From Desulfobacteraceae bacterium (lineage in GTDB: Bacteria; Desulfobacterota; Desulfobacteria; Desulfobacterales; Desulfosarcinaceae): a DNA stretch of 51,760 nucleotides. The stretch spans positions 1 to 51,760 of the forward strand of contig JABDIN010000092.1 in NCBI GenBank assembly GCA_013003715.1. The letters are read 5' to 3'. The notes below the pieces were generated by a model that searched no databases, was not told where the DNA came from, and saw only the letters and a program-made list of their open reading frames with translations. A program made the translations under genes and the position numbers. Below are positions 33,656 through 42,370 of this stretch, one piece after another (the stretch's first letter is position 1; each line of letters begins with the position of its first letter).

Positions 33656-34603
33656 TCAGGCGCCTGCCTGAATTTCCCGGAATTTCAATTCACCTGTGGT
33701 GTGGTGCAATAGTCCCCAGCACGGGTGGCCGATGGATGTGGCCGGTCCGGCGCTGATGATGGTTTTCCCGCCGACCTGCCAGCGACGCCAAATTTTTTTT
33801 TGCCCGAAAATGATCACATCCGCCGTAAATTGCGGGGTCATGGCCGCCAGGGCCGGAAATACCGATTCATCTTCCATGAACCGGGTCAGCCCGCACACCA
33901 TATTTATCTCCAGAGCATATGGATCAAAGTCGGAAAATCCGAGGATATTCTGAACATAATCCCCATAAAAAAGAAATATCTGATACCCGCCGAGATCAGC
34001 GGTGAACATATGCGGCCGTTGCCTCAGCCACTCCAGATTCTCCTGATCCGGTTGCGGAAGACCGGCAGGGGATGGTCGCCCCAGGGTAAACCGGTCCTGT
34101 TCACCAAAAATCAGGTGAAGATTTTCATCGCGGACAATGCTGATCATCCGGCTCAAATGAACCGGATCACCACCCAGATTTCCGGCGCAGACAATGGACT
34201 CAACACCGTGGTCCCGCATATCCGAAATGATCGTTCGCAAGGTATCCGCATCCCCGTTCAGATCTCCGATGATACCCATCCGTGACCGGGTCTCCGGATC
34301 GGAGTGCACCCTGGCGCGCGCCACCGGCAGCAATTTGCCTCGCAGGGCCTCATCGATGGCCCGGGCCAGTTGATCCGGGCAGGAGGTGTTGTTGCGGCAA
34401 TCCAGACCTTCGGTGAGGGTCAGGACCTCGTCGATGTGTCGTCCCTCCAGCAACTGGCCGACCAGTTCCGCATTACCCGGACAGCCACCTCCCATGAATC
34501 GAATGGCGTGAATTCTGTCTTGATCGATATTAAAATGGATTTCAGGCGGACACACCCCCTGTGTGTGAAAGATGAAGCGTCGGGCGGAAAGCGTGGAAGT
34601 CAT
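33656..34603 (-). CDS. TSCPD domain fused to YfcE-like metallophosphoesterase
   Basis: A 315-residue fusion. Residues 1-90 are a TSCPD domain (GVCPPEIHF, FMGGGCPGN, LDCRNNTSCPDQLARAI), the Cys-rich module seen in ribonucleotide reductase tails and small stand-alone proteins. Residues ~108-315 look like a YfcE-type phosphoesterase, but the metal motifs are altered: GDLNGD instead of GDxHG, CAGNLGGD instead of GDxxGR, and GEQDR instead of GNHD. The C-terminal GGKTIISAGPAT matches the family. Activity is therefore doubtful. I chose ATG 34603 (AAAAGG ahead); 22 further codons upstream lack support. First gene of the selenoprotein transcript. Confidence 0.8.
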   Translation of the reverse strand: MTSTLSARRFIFHTQGVCPPEIHFNIDQDRIHAIRFMGGGCPGNAELVGQLLEGRHIDEVLTLTEGLDCRNNTSCPDQLARAIDEALRGKLLPVARARVHSDPETRSRMGIIGDLNGDADTLRTIISDMRDHGVESIVCAGNLGGDPVHLSRMISIVRDENLHLIFGEQDRFTLGRPSPAGLPQPDQENLEWLRQRPHMFTADLGGYQIFLFYGDYVQNILGFSDFDPYALEINMVCGLTRFMEDESVFPALAAMTPQFTADVIIFGQKKIWRRWQVGGKTIISAGPATSIGHPCWGLLHHTTGELKFREIQAGA

Positions 34604-34785
34604 GAGGCCTTTTATACCTGAAACGGGAATTACGCTAAAATCGCGGGCGCCAACGGGTTGCCGCATCACACCACCGTTTGAAGCGGCGTGGTACAGACAA
34701 TTCGTATATACCTATTTTATTCGCCAACCTATTAACATCGTCCAAAGGTTGATTTTTAATCTCCAAAAAGCCGGTTTTTTCAGGG

Positions 34786-35472
34786 TCAGAAGAAGATTTC
34801 GGTGTAGACCAGGGACCCGGGAAAACGATCATCCACCAGGTGAGTGACATCCCGAAGCATTTCCCGCCGGCCGCACAAATAAAAATCATAGGACGCAGGG
34901 GACAGATAGCGGGAGATATAATCGGTCACCCGGCCGTGAAAGGATTCCCGGATGGCTGAATCATGGCCTGAAGGTTGGGTAATACAGGGGACATAGGCTT
35001 TGGCGGCGGATTCTATCTGGTTCCGGTAATACAGTTCTTCCCCGTATCGGACACCGTGGATCAGGGTGAATCCCTCAACACCGGCATGCGCCATGGATGC
35101 AAACGGGGCAATCCCGGTACCGGACGCCACGAAGACCGGATGTCGCGGGGAAGGGTTGAAGCGAAAATATCCGTAAGGGCCTGAGATCGTAAAGGAAGTG
35201 CCCATATTGCAGTCGGCCAGGACCGGGCTCAGCAAACCATTTTGAACGAGACGGACACAAAGCACCAATTGCCGGCTGTCCGGATCATTCACCATGGAAT
35301 AGTGCCGGTAGGTATCCTGGTAATGTATCCGGATGCTGTGCCCGGCCACAAAGCGGAATGAATCCGGGTATTCCATAGTGATTTCAAACGTATGTGCACT
35401 CAACCGGCGCCGAGCCGTCATCCGCGCGGTATAGGATTTTGCTTCTTCCATGGGTGGTGCGGTGATGTTCAT
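34786..35472 (-). CDS. FNR-type FAD/NAD(P)H oxidoreductase
   Basis: A 228-residue ferredoxin-NADP reductase-fold protein. FAD-binding motif RHYSMVND (RxYS), phosphate-binding GPYGYFRF, NAD(P) motif VASGTGIAPFASM and the C-terminal YLCGRREML are in normal order. No ferredoxin domain, so it is the stand-alone reductase form. The frame is open far upstream to 36264, but that part is antisense to the adenosyltransferase gene; the fold begins after ATG 35472 (weak GGTAGAG). Divergent from the corrinoid adenosyltransferase, suggesting possible reduction of corrinoid or flavin; this is inference. Confidence 0.87.
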   Translation of the reverse strand: MNITAPPMEEAKSYTARMTARRRLSAHTFEITMEYPDSFRFVAGHSIRIHYQDTYRHYSMVNDPDSRQLVLCVRLVQNGLLSPVLADCNMGTSFTISGPYGYFRFNPSPRHPVFVASGTGIAPFASMAHAGVEGFTLIHGVRYGEELYYRNQIESAAKAYVPCITQPSGHDSAIRESFHGRVTDYISRYLSPASYDFYLCGRREMLRDVTHLVDDRFPGSLVYTEIFF

Positions 35473-35784
35473 CTCTACCGGTCCTGCAAATAGCGCTTGT
35501 GAAATGTGGAAAACAGGGGATTGACGCTCTACATTTTCAGTTGCCGGATAATTATTAGCGGTGGTTCGGAACAGTGTCAAGGTTAATGCACACCGGCCAG
35601 AGGGTGATCGCATGCGGATTTGGTGTTTGACATTAACCGGCGTTTCGGTCCGCCCGGCCGTGATGTGAAAACGCCTTGCGGCAAGCCGAAATTTATTGAA
35701 ACTGTGAATGACTTCGTCTACGCTGTTTTTAAGCTCCTTCACGGAAAAGAAACACACGAAAACCTGAAAAAGGACAAACCGGTA
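35473..35784. other. 312-bp divergent promoter region
   Basis: Lies between the FNR-type reductase and the corrinoid adenosyltransferase. It contains GGCGTTT...AAACGCC, a 7-bp inverted repeat at about 35639-35675, in what would be the adenosyltransferase leader. I looked for a cobalamin-riboswitch B12 box and did not find a convincing one. No other gene seen. Confidence 0.4.
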
Positions 35785-36300
35785 ATGAGAGGATTCGTTC
35801 ACGTTTATACGGGCAACGGCAAGGGAAAGACAACCGCTGCCATCGGTCTTTCCATTCGCGCTGCCGGTGCCGGACTGAAAGTCTTCATCGCCCAATTCAT
35901 TAAAATGGGGGACTACAGTGAAATCAAGGCGCTGAAACGATATTCCGATCTGATCACCATAAAGCAATTCGGTCATGGGCGGTTTGTGGACGGCAAACCC
36001 GATCCCGAAGACATCGCCATTGCCCGCCAGGGATACCAGGAAGTCAGAAAAATCATAAATGCCGGTGAATACCAGGTGGTAATACTGGAGGAAGCCAATG
36101 TGGCGGTCAAGTACGGATTGCTGGCCGTCCAGGAATTGATCAATCTTATCGTCCATAAACCCGAACATGTGGAAATGATCATCACCGGCCGATACGCTTC
36201 CCCACGGGTCATCGAATATGCCGATCTGGTGACTGAAATGCGAATGGTCAAGCACTACTATCAAAAAGGGGTCGTGGCCAGGGTTGGCATTGAAAAATAG
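35785..36300 (+). CDS. cobO: Cob(I)yrinic acid a,c-diamide adenosyltransferase
   Basis: A 171-residue ATP:corrinoid adenosyltransferase of the CobA/CobO/BtuR family, at normal length. The P-loop is YTGNGKGKTTAAIGL near the N-terminus, followed by QFIKMGDYSE and VVILEEANVAVKYGL (Walker-B-like) and MIITGRYASPRVIEYADLVTEM. It adds the upper adenosyl ligand to Co(I) corrinoids. ATG 35785 has AAAAAGGAC ahead; codons before it in frame are not conserved. Its presence near the corrinoid methyl-transfer genes is consistent with cofactor salvage or synthesis. Confidence 0.93.
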   Translation: MRGFVHVYTGNGKGKTTAAIGLSIRAAGAGLKVFIAQFIKMGDYSEIKALKRYSDLITIKQFGHGRFVDGKPDPEDIAIARQGYQEVRKIINAGEYQVVILEEANVAVKYGLLAVQELINLIVHKPEHVEMIITGRYASPRVIEYADLVTEMRMVKHYYQKGVVARVGIEK

Positions 36301-36658
36301 AGGCGTAATGTCAAATTCAAAAGTCCGGAAATCAAGGTAATGGATTCCGTTTGATTTCCAAAGCCTCCCCTAAATCCCGTCAACACCACCGGGTTTCACC
36401 CGGCATACGCTGTCCTGTATAAGATCATCAACATTATGATTTGATAATCTTCAGATAATTTTCACGTAATCCGGGGATGATAGCCTTATATGTCAACCTG
36501 TGCTGTCCGGCTCAAACCGAAACAGACAGCATGCCGCCATTTGACATTAATAATTGGTCTTTTGAAATTAAACACCCGGACCTTGCGAAAAGGGTTTGGC
36601 CATATACTTTTGAAGGACTATTCAAAAAGGTTTTAACTCCGTTGCACAAGGGGGCCTC
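36301..36658. other. 358-bp intergenic region before the two-component system
   Basis: Holds the 11-bp-periodic operator at 36443-36469 and a possible -10 (TTATAT) about 20 bp past it. The short frames here have no family resemblance. No hairpin terminator seen after the adenosyltransferase gene. Confidence 0.5.
36443..36469 (+). promoter_or_regulatory. Tandem 11-bp-periodic operator, copy 1 (probable OmpR-type box)
   Basis: GATAATCTTCA, GATAATTTTCA, CGTAAT: three hexamers spaced 11 bp apart, the layout of PhoB/OmpR-family sites. 20 of 27 bases match a second copy at 38857-38883 before the glycosyltransferase operon. The regulator encoded 190 bp downstream is the likely binder (autoregulation). 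Confidence 0.6.
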
Positions 36659-37333
36659 ATGCGATTGTTATTGGTCGAGGACGATGCCAAGATTGCCATG
36701 TTTGTCATGAACGGTCTGAAACAAGCCGGTTATGCAGTGGATCATTTCTCCGATGGGGAAGACGGTCTGCAGGCCGCCCTTATGGTGCCGTATGACCTTT
36801 CGATCATCGATATCATGCTGCCCAAACTCAATGGTATCGCCCTCATCGAAAGTATGCGCAGCCAAGAGGTCAACACCCCCGTTTTGATACTCAGCGCGAA
36901 AAGGGAGGTCGATGACCGGGTGAAGGGACTTAAGGCAGGCGGCGACGACTACCTGACCAAGCCGTTCGCCTTCGCGGAATTGCTGGCCCGTGTGCAGGCA
37001 CTCCTGCGGCGGGCGAACAAATTGTCCAATCCGTCCAGCCTCGTGGTTGCCGATCTGACGATGAATCTTCAAACCCGCAAATTGACACGGGGAGAAAGCA
37101 TCATAGAGTTGCAGCCGCTGGAGTTTTCGCTTCTCGAATACCTCATGCGGAATGCCGGGCAGGTGGTATCCAAGACGATGATCATGGAGCATGTCTGGGA
37201 TTATAACTTCAGCCCCGGCACAAATGTGGTGGAGTCGAAGATCTGTTACCTGAGGGATAAAATTGACAAGCATCACGGGATCAAACTCATTCATACCATT
37301 CGGGGAGTCGGCTATGTGCTTAAGTCGGATTAA
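36659..37333 (+). CDS. OmpR/PhoB-family response regulator
   Basis: A 224-residue regulator: receiver (1-118, Asp51 in LSIIDIMLPKLNG, Lys in YLTKPFAFAEL) and winged-helix DNA-binding domain (about 128-222, LQPLEFSLLEYLM, TNVVESKICYLRDKID, HTIRGVGYVL). It most resembles CusR/PmrA-type regulators. The kinase gene starts 20 bp before its end. The periodic operator upstream suggests self-regulation, and the same box before the GT2 operon suggests control of envelope modification. Confidence 0.96.
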   Translation: MRLLLVEDDAKIAMFVMNGLKQAGYAVDHFSDGEDGLQAALMVPYDLSIIDIMLPKLNGIALIESMRSQEVNTPVLILSAKREVDDRVKGLKAGGDDYLTKPFAFAELLARVQALLRRANKLSNPSSLVVADLTMNLQTRKLTRGESIIELQPLEFSLLEYLMRNAGQVVSKTMIMEHVWDYNFSPGTNVVESKICYLRDKIDKHHGIKLIHTIRGVGYVLKSD

Positions 37334-38711
37334 TCAACTAAAAACCTCATTATCCGTTAGATTGACGCTCTGGTATGCCGTTATTTTTACGGTATCGGCC
37401 ATTCTGGTGCTGGCCATATTCTATCGGCAGGTGATCTCCATTGCCATGGCCCGGGTAGACGAAGAACTGGCCGAAGAAGTGCGGGAGTTCGCGGACCTGT
37501 ACACGGATGCCGGTATCGATGCGGTGAAGATGGAGATGATAGAGGAAATTGAGTCCGATGATGAAAACAAGATCTTCCGGCTGCTCTCGTTCAGCGGTCA
37601 GGTGCTCGCCACTTCAGGATTGGCGGCCTGGGGTAAATCCCTGATACCGCCGCCGGCGACGGCTGCCGATGTGCCGGATCGAAACTATACCTTCAAAACC
37701 ATGTCCGATGAGGACCGGGAGTCACGCACCCGGTGGGCCATGGGCAAGATCGGACCCAATGAGATCATGCAGATCGGTGAATCTCTGGAGGATGTAGAGG
37801 AATATCTGGATATCTTTAAAAAACTGATGCTTATGCTGCTGTTTCCGTTGATCCTCCTGTCGGCGGCCGTGGGGTGGTTTATGGCAAGACAGTCCTTGAG
37901 CGGGGTGGATCAGGTGACCCGGACCGCAGAAAAAATAACGGCCGGTGACTACGGAAAGCGCGTTCGTGTCGAGAAACGCTTTAATGAGATCGAACGTCTG
38001 TCCAATGCGTTTAACCAGATGGTGGACCGGCTGCAGACACTTCTGCAGGGCATGCGGGAAATGACCGATAACATCGCCCATGATTTGAGGAGCCCGCTGA
38101 CGCGGATCCGCGGTATCGCCGAGATGACCTTGATCGGAGAGCAGAGTGAAAAAAAATATCAGGAAATGGCCGTCAACACTGTGGATGAGTGTGATAATCT
38201 GATTCATATGATCAATACCATGCTGGACATCACCGAAGCCGAGGCCGGCATCGGAGAATTGGAATTCGAAGAGATCAATTTGAATTCATTGATAGAAAGT
38301 GCCTGCGGGTTGTTTCACACCATTGCCGGTGAAAAGAATATCCGGCTGGTGGCGAACCTGCCGGATCTGCCTGCGGTCCGCTGTGACAAGTCGAAGTTGC
38401 AGCGATTGTTCACGAATCTGCTGGAAAATGCCATCAAATATACGCCGGAAAATGGCCGGGTGGCTATCCTGGTGGATCACGGCGACCGATGCATGAACAT
38501 CCGTATTGAGGATACCGGCATCGGGATCTCGGAAGAAGACCTGCCGAAGATATTCGAGCGGTTTTATCGATGTGACCAAAGCCGGACGCAAGGCGGCGTG
38601 GGGTTGGGATTGAGCCTCGCCAAGGCGATAGCGGAACGCTTGGGCGGTTCGATTTCGGTGAACAGCATTTTCAACCAGGGCAGCGTTTTTACGCTTACGG
38701 TCCCGAGATAG
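37314..38711 (+). CDS. Sensor histidine kinase, HAMP-HisKA-HATPase
   Basis: A 465-residue inner-membrane kinase. TM1 (about 18-38) and TM2 (about 170-190) bracket a ~130-residue periplasmic sensor with acidic stretches (DEELAEEVREFADL, EMIEEIESDDENK) that could sense cations or cationic peptides. HAMP (about 188-242), HisKA with His256 (DNIAHDLRSPLTRIR) and HATPase (GGVGLGLSLAKAIAERLGG) follow. ATG 37314 is preceded by GGGGAG; the frame is open further up inside the regulator gene. Partner of the preceding regulator. Confidence 0.95.
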   Translation: MCLSRINQLKTSLSVRLTLWYAVIFTVSAILVLAIFYRQVISIAMARVDEELAEEVREFADLYTDAGIDAVKMEMIEEIESDDENKIFRLLSFSGQVLATSGLAAWGKSLIPPPATAADVPDRNYTFKTMSDEDRESRTRWAMGKIGPNEIMQIGESLEDVEEYLDIFKKLMLMLLFPLILLSAAVGWFMARQSLSGVDQVTRTAEKITAGDYGKRVRVEKRFNEIERLSNAFNQMVDRLQTLLQGMREMTDNIAHDLRSPLTRIRGIAEMTLIGEQSEKKYQEMAVNTVDECDNLIHMINTMLDITEAEAGIGELEFEEINLNSLIESACGLFHTIAGEKNIRLVANLPDLPAVRCDKSKLQRLFTNLLENAIKYTPENGRVAILVDHGDRCMNIRIEDTGIGISEEDLPKIFERFYRCDQSRTQGGVGLGLSLAKAIAERLGGSISVNSIFNQGSVFTLTVPR

Positions 38712-39026
38712 ACGTTTACGGCAAACAAGCAAAGAAGCCGCCCCAACCCCTATTGCCCGCAGGTCATACCGTTTCCCGCCAGTTAAATTCCTCAAACCTG
38801 AAAACCGTCCGCCCATTTGTAATCCCCCGCGGAGCATCCACTCATCATTATTAAATCATAATCTTCGGATAATCGGCGCATAAGGTTAAGGTGGTATGTA
38901 TTTGCATGATCGCGGGATTCAAACGCCTCTGCAAGCCGGATACCGGCTGTTTGGAATTTTGCAAAGGCCTTGAGCCGTTAAGATACCATCAAAATAATAA
39001 TGTAAAGCATTGGAAGAATAACTGAT
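38712..39026. other. 315-bp intergenic region before the glycosyltransferase operon
   Basis: Contains the second periodic operator (38857-38883). No terminator hairpin is evident after the kinase gene. The rest shows no coding or repeat structure. Confidence 0.5.
38857..38883 (+). promoter_or_regulatory. Tandem 11-bp-periodic operator, copy 2
   Basis: CATAATCTTCG, GATAATCGGCG, CATAA: the same three-hexamer, 11-bp spacing as the copy at 36443-36469. It lies 144 bp before the GT2 start and ties the GT2/LAB_N/GT39 operon to the upstream two-component system. Confidence 0.6.
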
Positions 39027-39755
39027 ATGGCGGACGGAAACGCGCAAATTACCATCATTATCCCTGTGTTTAACGAGGCCGCCTGTTTGAATCGCCTGGG
39101 TGACGAACTCATGGGCTTTTTCGTCCAATCGCCGCTGCCGGTAAGAGTCCTTTTTGTGAACGATGGATCCACTGATGGTGGCGACGATTACCTCCGGGCG
39201 CTTTGCCGCCGGCAGCCGGATTTCACATGCCTCACATTTCCGGCAAACTGCGGATTGAGCGCGGCCCTCAGGGCGGGTATAGATTCATGTCATACACCGC
39301 TGGTGGGGTACATGGACGCGGACCTTCAAACATTGCCCGGCGATTTTCTGAAGCTGATGCCCCATGCGGATGAATACGAGATGGTCAATGGGATACGGCA
39401 GAACAGACATGACCCGATGCGTAAAATAATCTCCTCCAGGATCGCCAATTCCATTCGTAAGTTCGTACTCAAGGACGGGATGGATGATACCTGCTGCCCA
39501 TTGAAGATTATGCAGACCGGGATCGCCCGGAAAATTCCGTATTTCAGCGGTATGCACCGGTTTCTCCCCGCACTTGTCCAGATGCAGGGCGGCCGGGTGA
39601 AACAGGTGCCGGTTCGGCATTTTCCAAGATACGCCGGGCAACCCAAATATCACCTGCACAACCGGTTGGTCGGGCCGATGATAGATATGCTCATGGTATC
39701 GTGGTTGATTCGCCGGAACCGTGCCATGGAAGTCGTGGAACCCTATCATGGATAA
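39027..39755 (+). CDS. Family 2 glycosyltransferase (polyprenyl-phosphate sugar synthase-like)
   Basis: A 242-residue GT2 enzyme. ITIIIPVFNEAACL and VNDGSTDGG bind the nucleotide sugar, and YMDADLQTLP holds the DxD-type metal site (Asp97, Asp99). There is no C-terminal membrane segment, as in DPM1-like enzymes that make polyprenyl-phosphate sugars. In the operon it could supply the lipid-linked donor used by the GT39 enzyme. The LAB_N gene overlaps its stop by 8 bp. Confidence 0.93.
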   Translation: MADGNAQITIIIPVFNEAACLNRLGDELMGFFVQSPLPVRVLFVNDGSTDGGDDYLRALCRRQPDFTCLTFPANCGLSAALRAGIDSCHTPLVGYMDADLQTLPGDFLKLMPHADEYEMVNGIRQNRHDPMRKIISSRIANSIRKFVLKDGMDDTCCPLKIMQTGIARKIPYFSGMHRFLPALVQMQGGRVKQVPVRHFPRYAGQPKYHLHNRLVGPMIDMLMVSWLIRRNRAMEVVEPYHG

Positions 39756-40425
39756 CAGCACCATCTATTTCATAGGATTTACCGCCCAATTGCTGTTTTC
39801 CATCCGTATGGTGATTCAATGGCTTCAATCGGAAAAAGCCGGCCGGATAAAGTCGCCCACCATATTCTGGGTTTTCAGTCTTTCCGGTGCATTTTTACTC
39901 ATACTTTATGGTATTTTGCGTCAGGATATTGTCGTCGTGTCCGGGCAAACACTTTTATACATAATTTATACCCGGAATCTCATGCTTAAGGCCGCCTTTC
40001 CAATGCTGCCGGGATTGGGGCAATTTTTAATGCTGCTGCCCATGCTCGTGTTAATATGGCCGCCGGTGATATCAAACGTTGCTGTATCCTCCATGTTCTC
40101 GGATAATGGTATTCCGAAGCCGCTGTTGCTGCTTGGGGGCGTTGGCCAGTTGATATTTATTCTGCGCTTTGTATGTCAATGGCTCTGTTCGGAAAAACGT
40201 CGCAAATCCGTTCTTCCGCCCATGTTCTGGACGCTGAGTCTGTCCGGGGCCTTCTTGTTGATGCTCTACGCCATTTTTCGGAGGGATCCGGTCATTTTTA
40301 CCGGACAGGTTTTCGGGATGGCCATATACATCCGGAATATCATCATCAGCAGGAGAAATGGAATCCGGCCACAGATGGCCGATGGCGGAACGATGGCATC
40401 GAACCGGGGATCGTCGAACCCGTAA
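39748..40425 (+). CDS. Membrane protein with two LAB_N domains
   Basis: A 225-residue integral membrane protein built from two copies of the lipid-A-biosynthesis N-terminal (LAB_N) domain, each of about three segments. Copy 1: IGFTAQLLFSIRMVIQWLQSE, given here as AQLLFSIRMVIQW and FWVFSLSGAFLLILYG. Copy 2: LIFILRFVCQWL and FWTLSLSGAFLLMLYA. The near-identical FW-x-FSLSGAFLL-x-LY element in both shows internal duplication. LAB_N proteins accompany lipid A or undecaprenyl-linked sugar modification. ATG 39748 overlaps the GT2 stop. Confidence 0.9.
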   Translation: MDNSTIYFIGFTAQLLFSIRMVIQWLQSEKAGRIKSPTIFWVFSLSGAFLLILYGILRQDIVVVSGQTLLYIIYTRNLMLKAAFPMLPGLGQFLMLLPMLVLIWPPVISNVAVSSMFSDNGIPKPLLLLGGVGQLIFILRFVCQWLCSEKRRKSVLPPMFWTLSLSGAFLLMLYAIFRRDPVIFTGQVFGMAIYIRNIIISRRNGIRPQMADGGTMASNRGSSNP

Positions 40426-40439
40426 CGAGACACTTTTCT

Positions 40440-42167
40440 ATGAGACAGCCACAGGCTTCAAGCCAAAATATGATCTGCCGTATTGAAAACCGTTTATGGC
40501 TTATGGCGCACAATTGCCATAGGCACTGGTATATCGCCGGATTGCTGGCCATCTGTTTTTTTTCATTCTTCCTCTATCTGGATGCCTTTGAGGTGGAACT
40601 GATGGAGGCCAGAAATTTTGTAACCGCAAGAGAAATGGCAGCGGGCGGAAATTGGTGGGTACCGACCATGAACGGGGACATTCGGATTGCAAAGCCGCCA
40701 TTGCCCACGTGGATCACCGCCGTCGCCCGGATGCTTGGCGGCAATACGGACGATGTCTTTGTCATGCGCCTGCCCGCGGCAATGATGGCCACAATGATGG
40801 TGTTGTCCGTATACGGGGTTTTACGGGTGCTGTCACCGGACCCGTTATTGCCGTTTCTGGGCGGATCCGTGCTGGCCACCAGCCTGATCGTGATGGACAT
40901 GGGCCGGCGCGGGCACTGGGATATTTATAGTCACGGTTTTATGATGCTGGCCATCTGGACCCTTGTGAGGGGATTGACGGCCCGGAAAACATCTCCGCTC
41001 CTTTTTTCTGCTACCGGCGTATTCCTGGCAATGTCGGCCATGAGCAAAGGCCCGGTATCCTTTTATGCGCTGCTGCTTCCGTTCCTTGTCGCCTATCTTT
41101 TGTCCTATGGAACAAGCGGCTTTCGTACCAAATGGAAAGCGTTGTGCCTGTGTATCTTCTCAGCGATTGTATTGAGTGCCGCGTGGCCGGTGGCGATAAT
41201 GGCCGGCAGACCCGAATTATTCGAATCCGTGGTGAAGGCCGAGACCACATCCTGGTTTTCGCGACACATCCAACCCGTTTATTTTTATCTTCACTTCCCG
41301 CTCTACGCCGGTATTTGGGCACCATTCGTATGCGCCGGCCTCATTCCATCGTTTGCCGGACCAAGGGTCGGTCATTTCGGGAAATACAAATTCGCATTGA
41401 TGTGGACAGCGACGGCCATCGTGCTGCTTTCCATTATACCTGAAAAAAAGGAACGATACCTGTTGCCGGCGGCCGTTCCCATGGCTGTTACTGCCGCCTT
41501 TATATTGAGAGCCGTTCTTGAAAATATTAAAACCGATCATACAAAGACGGCGGACAAGCGGATGCTCAAGGTGCATACCATTGTTCTGGCGGTTGTCTGT
41601 ATACTTTCTCCCTTGTTACTCATGAGGCTGAATACCCTTGCGGAAGATGCTAATGTCCCGGGGCTGTTTTTCTTTACGTGCCTCTATATCTGCATCGCTG
41701 TGTGTGTTCCAGTGTTATATAAAAACCGGGCGGGGCTGCTACTTGTTCTGACCACTCATATTCTCATCTGCCTGGTGGCCGCCAGTACGATCCGTCCCCT
41801 TGCCAACTCTCTGTTTTTCATAAAGAATCAACAATATGAGAGCCTTGATGGGCTGAAGCAATTTGCCGAATTGGATCATACGGATGTGTATTCGGTTGAT
41901 CGTATTTATATTAAGGATGTGTGGAAAATCGGAAAATCCATCACATTTTGGAATGTAAACGACGACCCCGGACTTCCCCTTGAACACCCGATAATTGTCC
42001 TTTCCGATGCAAACCGGATCGCTGTAATTCTCAAAAACTACGAGGGCAAAGTACTTGCTGAAACACTGGATTGCCTGAGATACGATACCCGGAATCCGGA
42101 GCGGATAAAATGCGCCACATTAATCCGCCCATTAACGCCTCATGATGAAATAGCTGGCCAAATTTAA
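40440..42167 (+). CDS. ArnT/PMT-like family 39 glycosyltransferase
   Basis: A 575-residue multi-span membrane protein. After a cytosolic N-terminus and the first segment (HWYIAGLLAICFFSFFLYL) comes the acidic loop LDAFEVELMEARNFVTAREM, then NWWVPTMNGDIRIAKPPLPTW, both typical of ArnT-like GT39 enzymes that transfer a sugar from polyprenyl phosphate to lipid A or protein. Roughly 11-12 segments follow, then a C-terminal soluble part. ATG 40440 is 14 bp after the LAB_N stop. Likely lipid A or envelope glycosylation under the upstream two-component system. Confidence 0.9.
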   Translation: MRQPQASSQNMICRIENRLWLMAHNCHRHWYIAGLLAICFFSFFLYLDAFEVELMEARNFVTAREMAAGGNWWVPTMNGDIRIAKPPLPTWITAVARMLGGNTDDVFVMRLPAAMMATMMVLSVYGVLRVLSPDPLLPFLGGSVLATSLIVMDMGRRGHWDIYSHGFMMLAIWTLVRGLTARKTSPLLFSATGVFLAMSAMSKGPVSFYALLLPFLVAYLLSYGTSGFRTKWKALCLCIFSAIVLSAAWPVAIMAGRPELFESVVKAETTSWFSRHIQPVYFYLHFPLYAGIWAPFVCAGLIPSFAGPRVGHFGKYKFALMWTATAIVLLSIIPEKKERYLLPAAVPMAVTAAFILRAVLENIKTDHTKTADKRMLKVHTIVLAVVCILSPLLLMRLNTLAEDANVPGLFFFTCLYICIAVCVPVLYKNRAGLLLVLTTHILICLVAASTIRPLANSLFFIKNQQYESLDGLKQFAELDHTDVYSVDRIYIKDVWKIGKSITFWNVNDDPGLPLEHPIIVLSDANRIAVILKNYEGKVLAETLDCLRYDTRNPERIKCATLIRPLTPHDEIAGQI

Positions 42168-42370
42168 GTGTTTTTGATATATTTAATTTGTATTTCATCT
42201 TCATTCGCCTACTCTGATTTCCTGCGATGCCTATCCGCTCGCCTCCGCCTTCACCGTTGGTGTTGCCAGCGAATTAACACGTCGAATTTATTCTGATTTC
42301 AATCATTGCTGCCCGTAACAACCTCAGGACGCGTATTTCCATTTTATTAACCTCAACAAGGGAGGTTCCC

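Noticed and set aside
33600-33658. UGA readthrough of the TSCPD-phosphoesterase into the selenoprotein gene
   Set aside because: The phosphoesterase is complete at its UGA, and the downstream frame has no similarity; the selenoprotein has its own ribosome site and ATG.
35585-35784. Cobalamin riboswitch before the corrinoid adenosyltransferase
   Set aside because: No convincing B12 box or conserved core on reading; only a 7-bp inverted repeat.
35473-36264. N-terminal extension of the FNR-type reductase frame
   Set aside because: This part is antisense to the corrinoid adenosyltransferase and lacks any fold resemblance; the reductase fold starts after ATG 35472.
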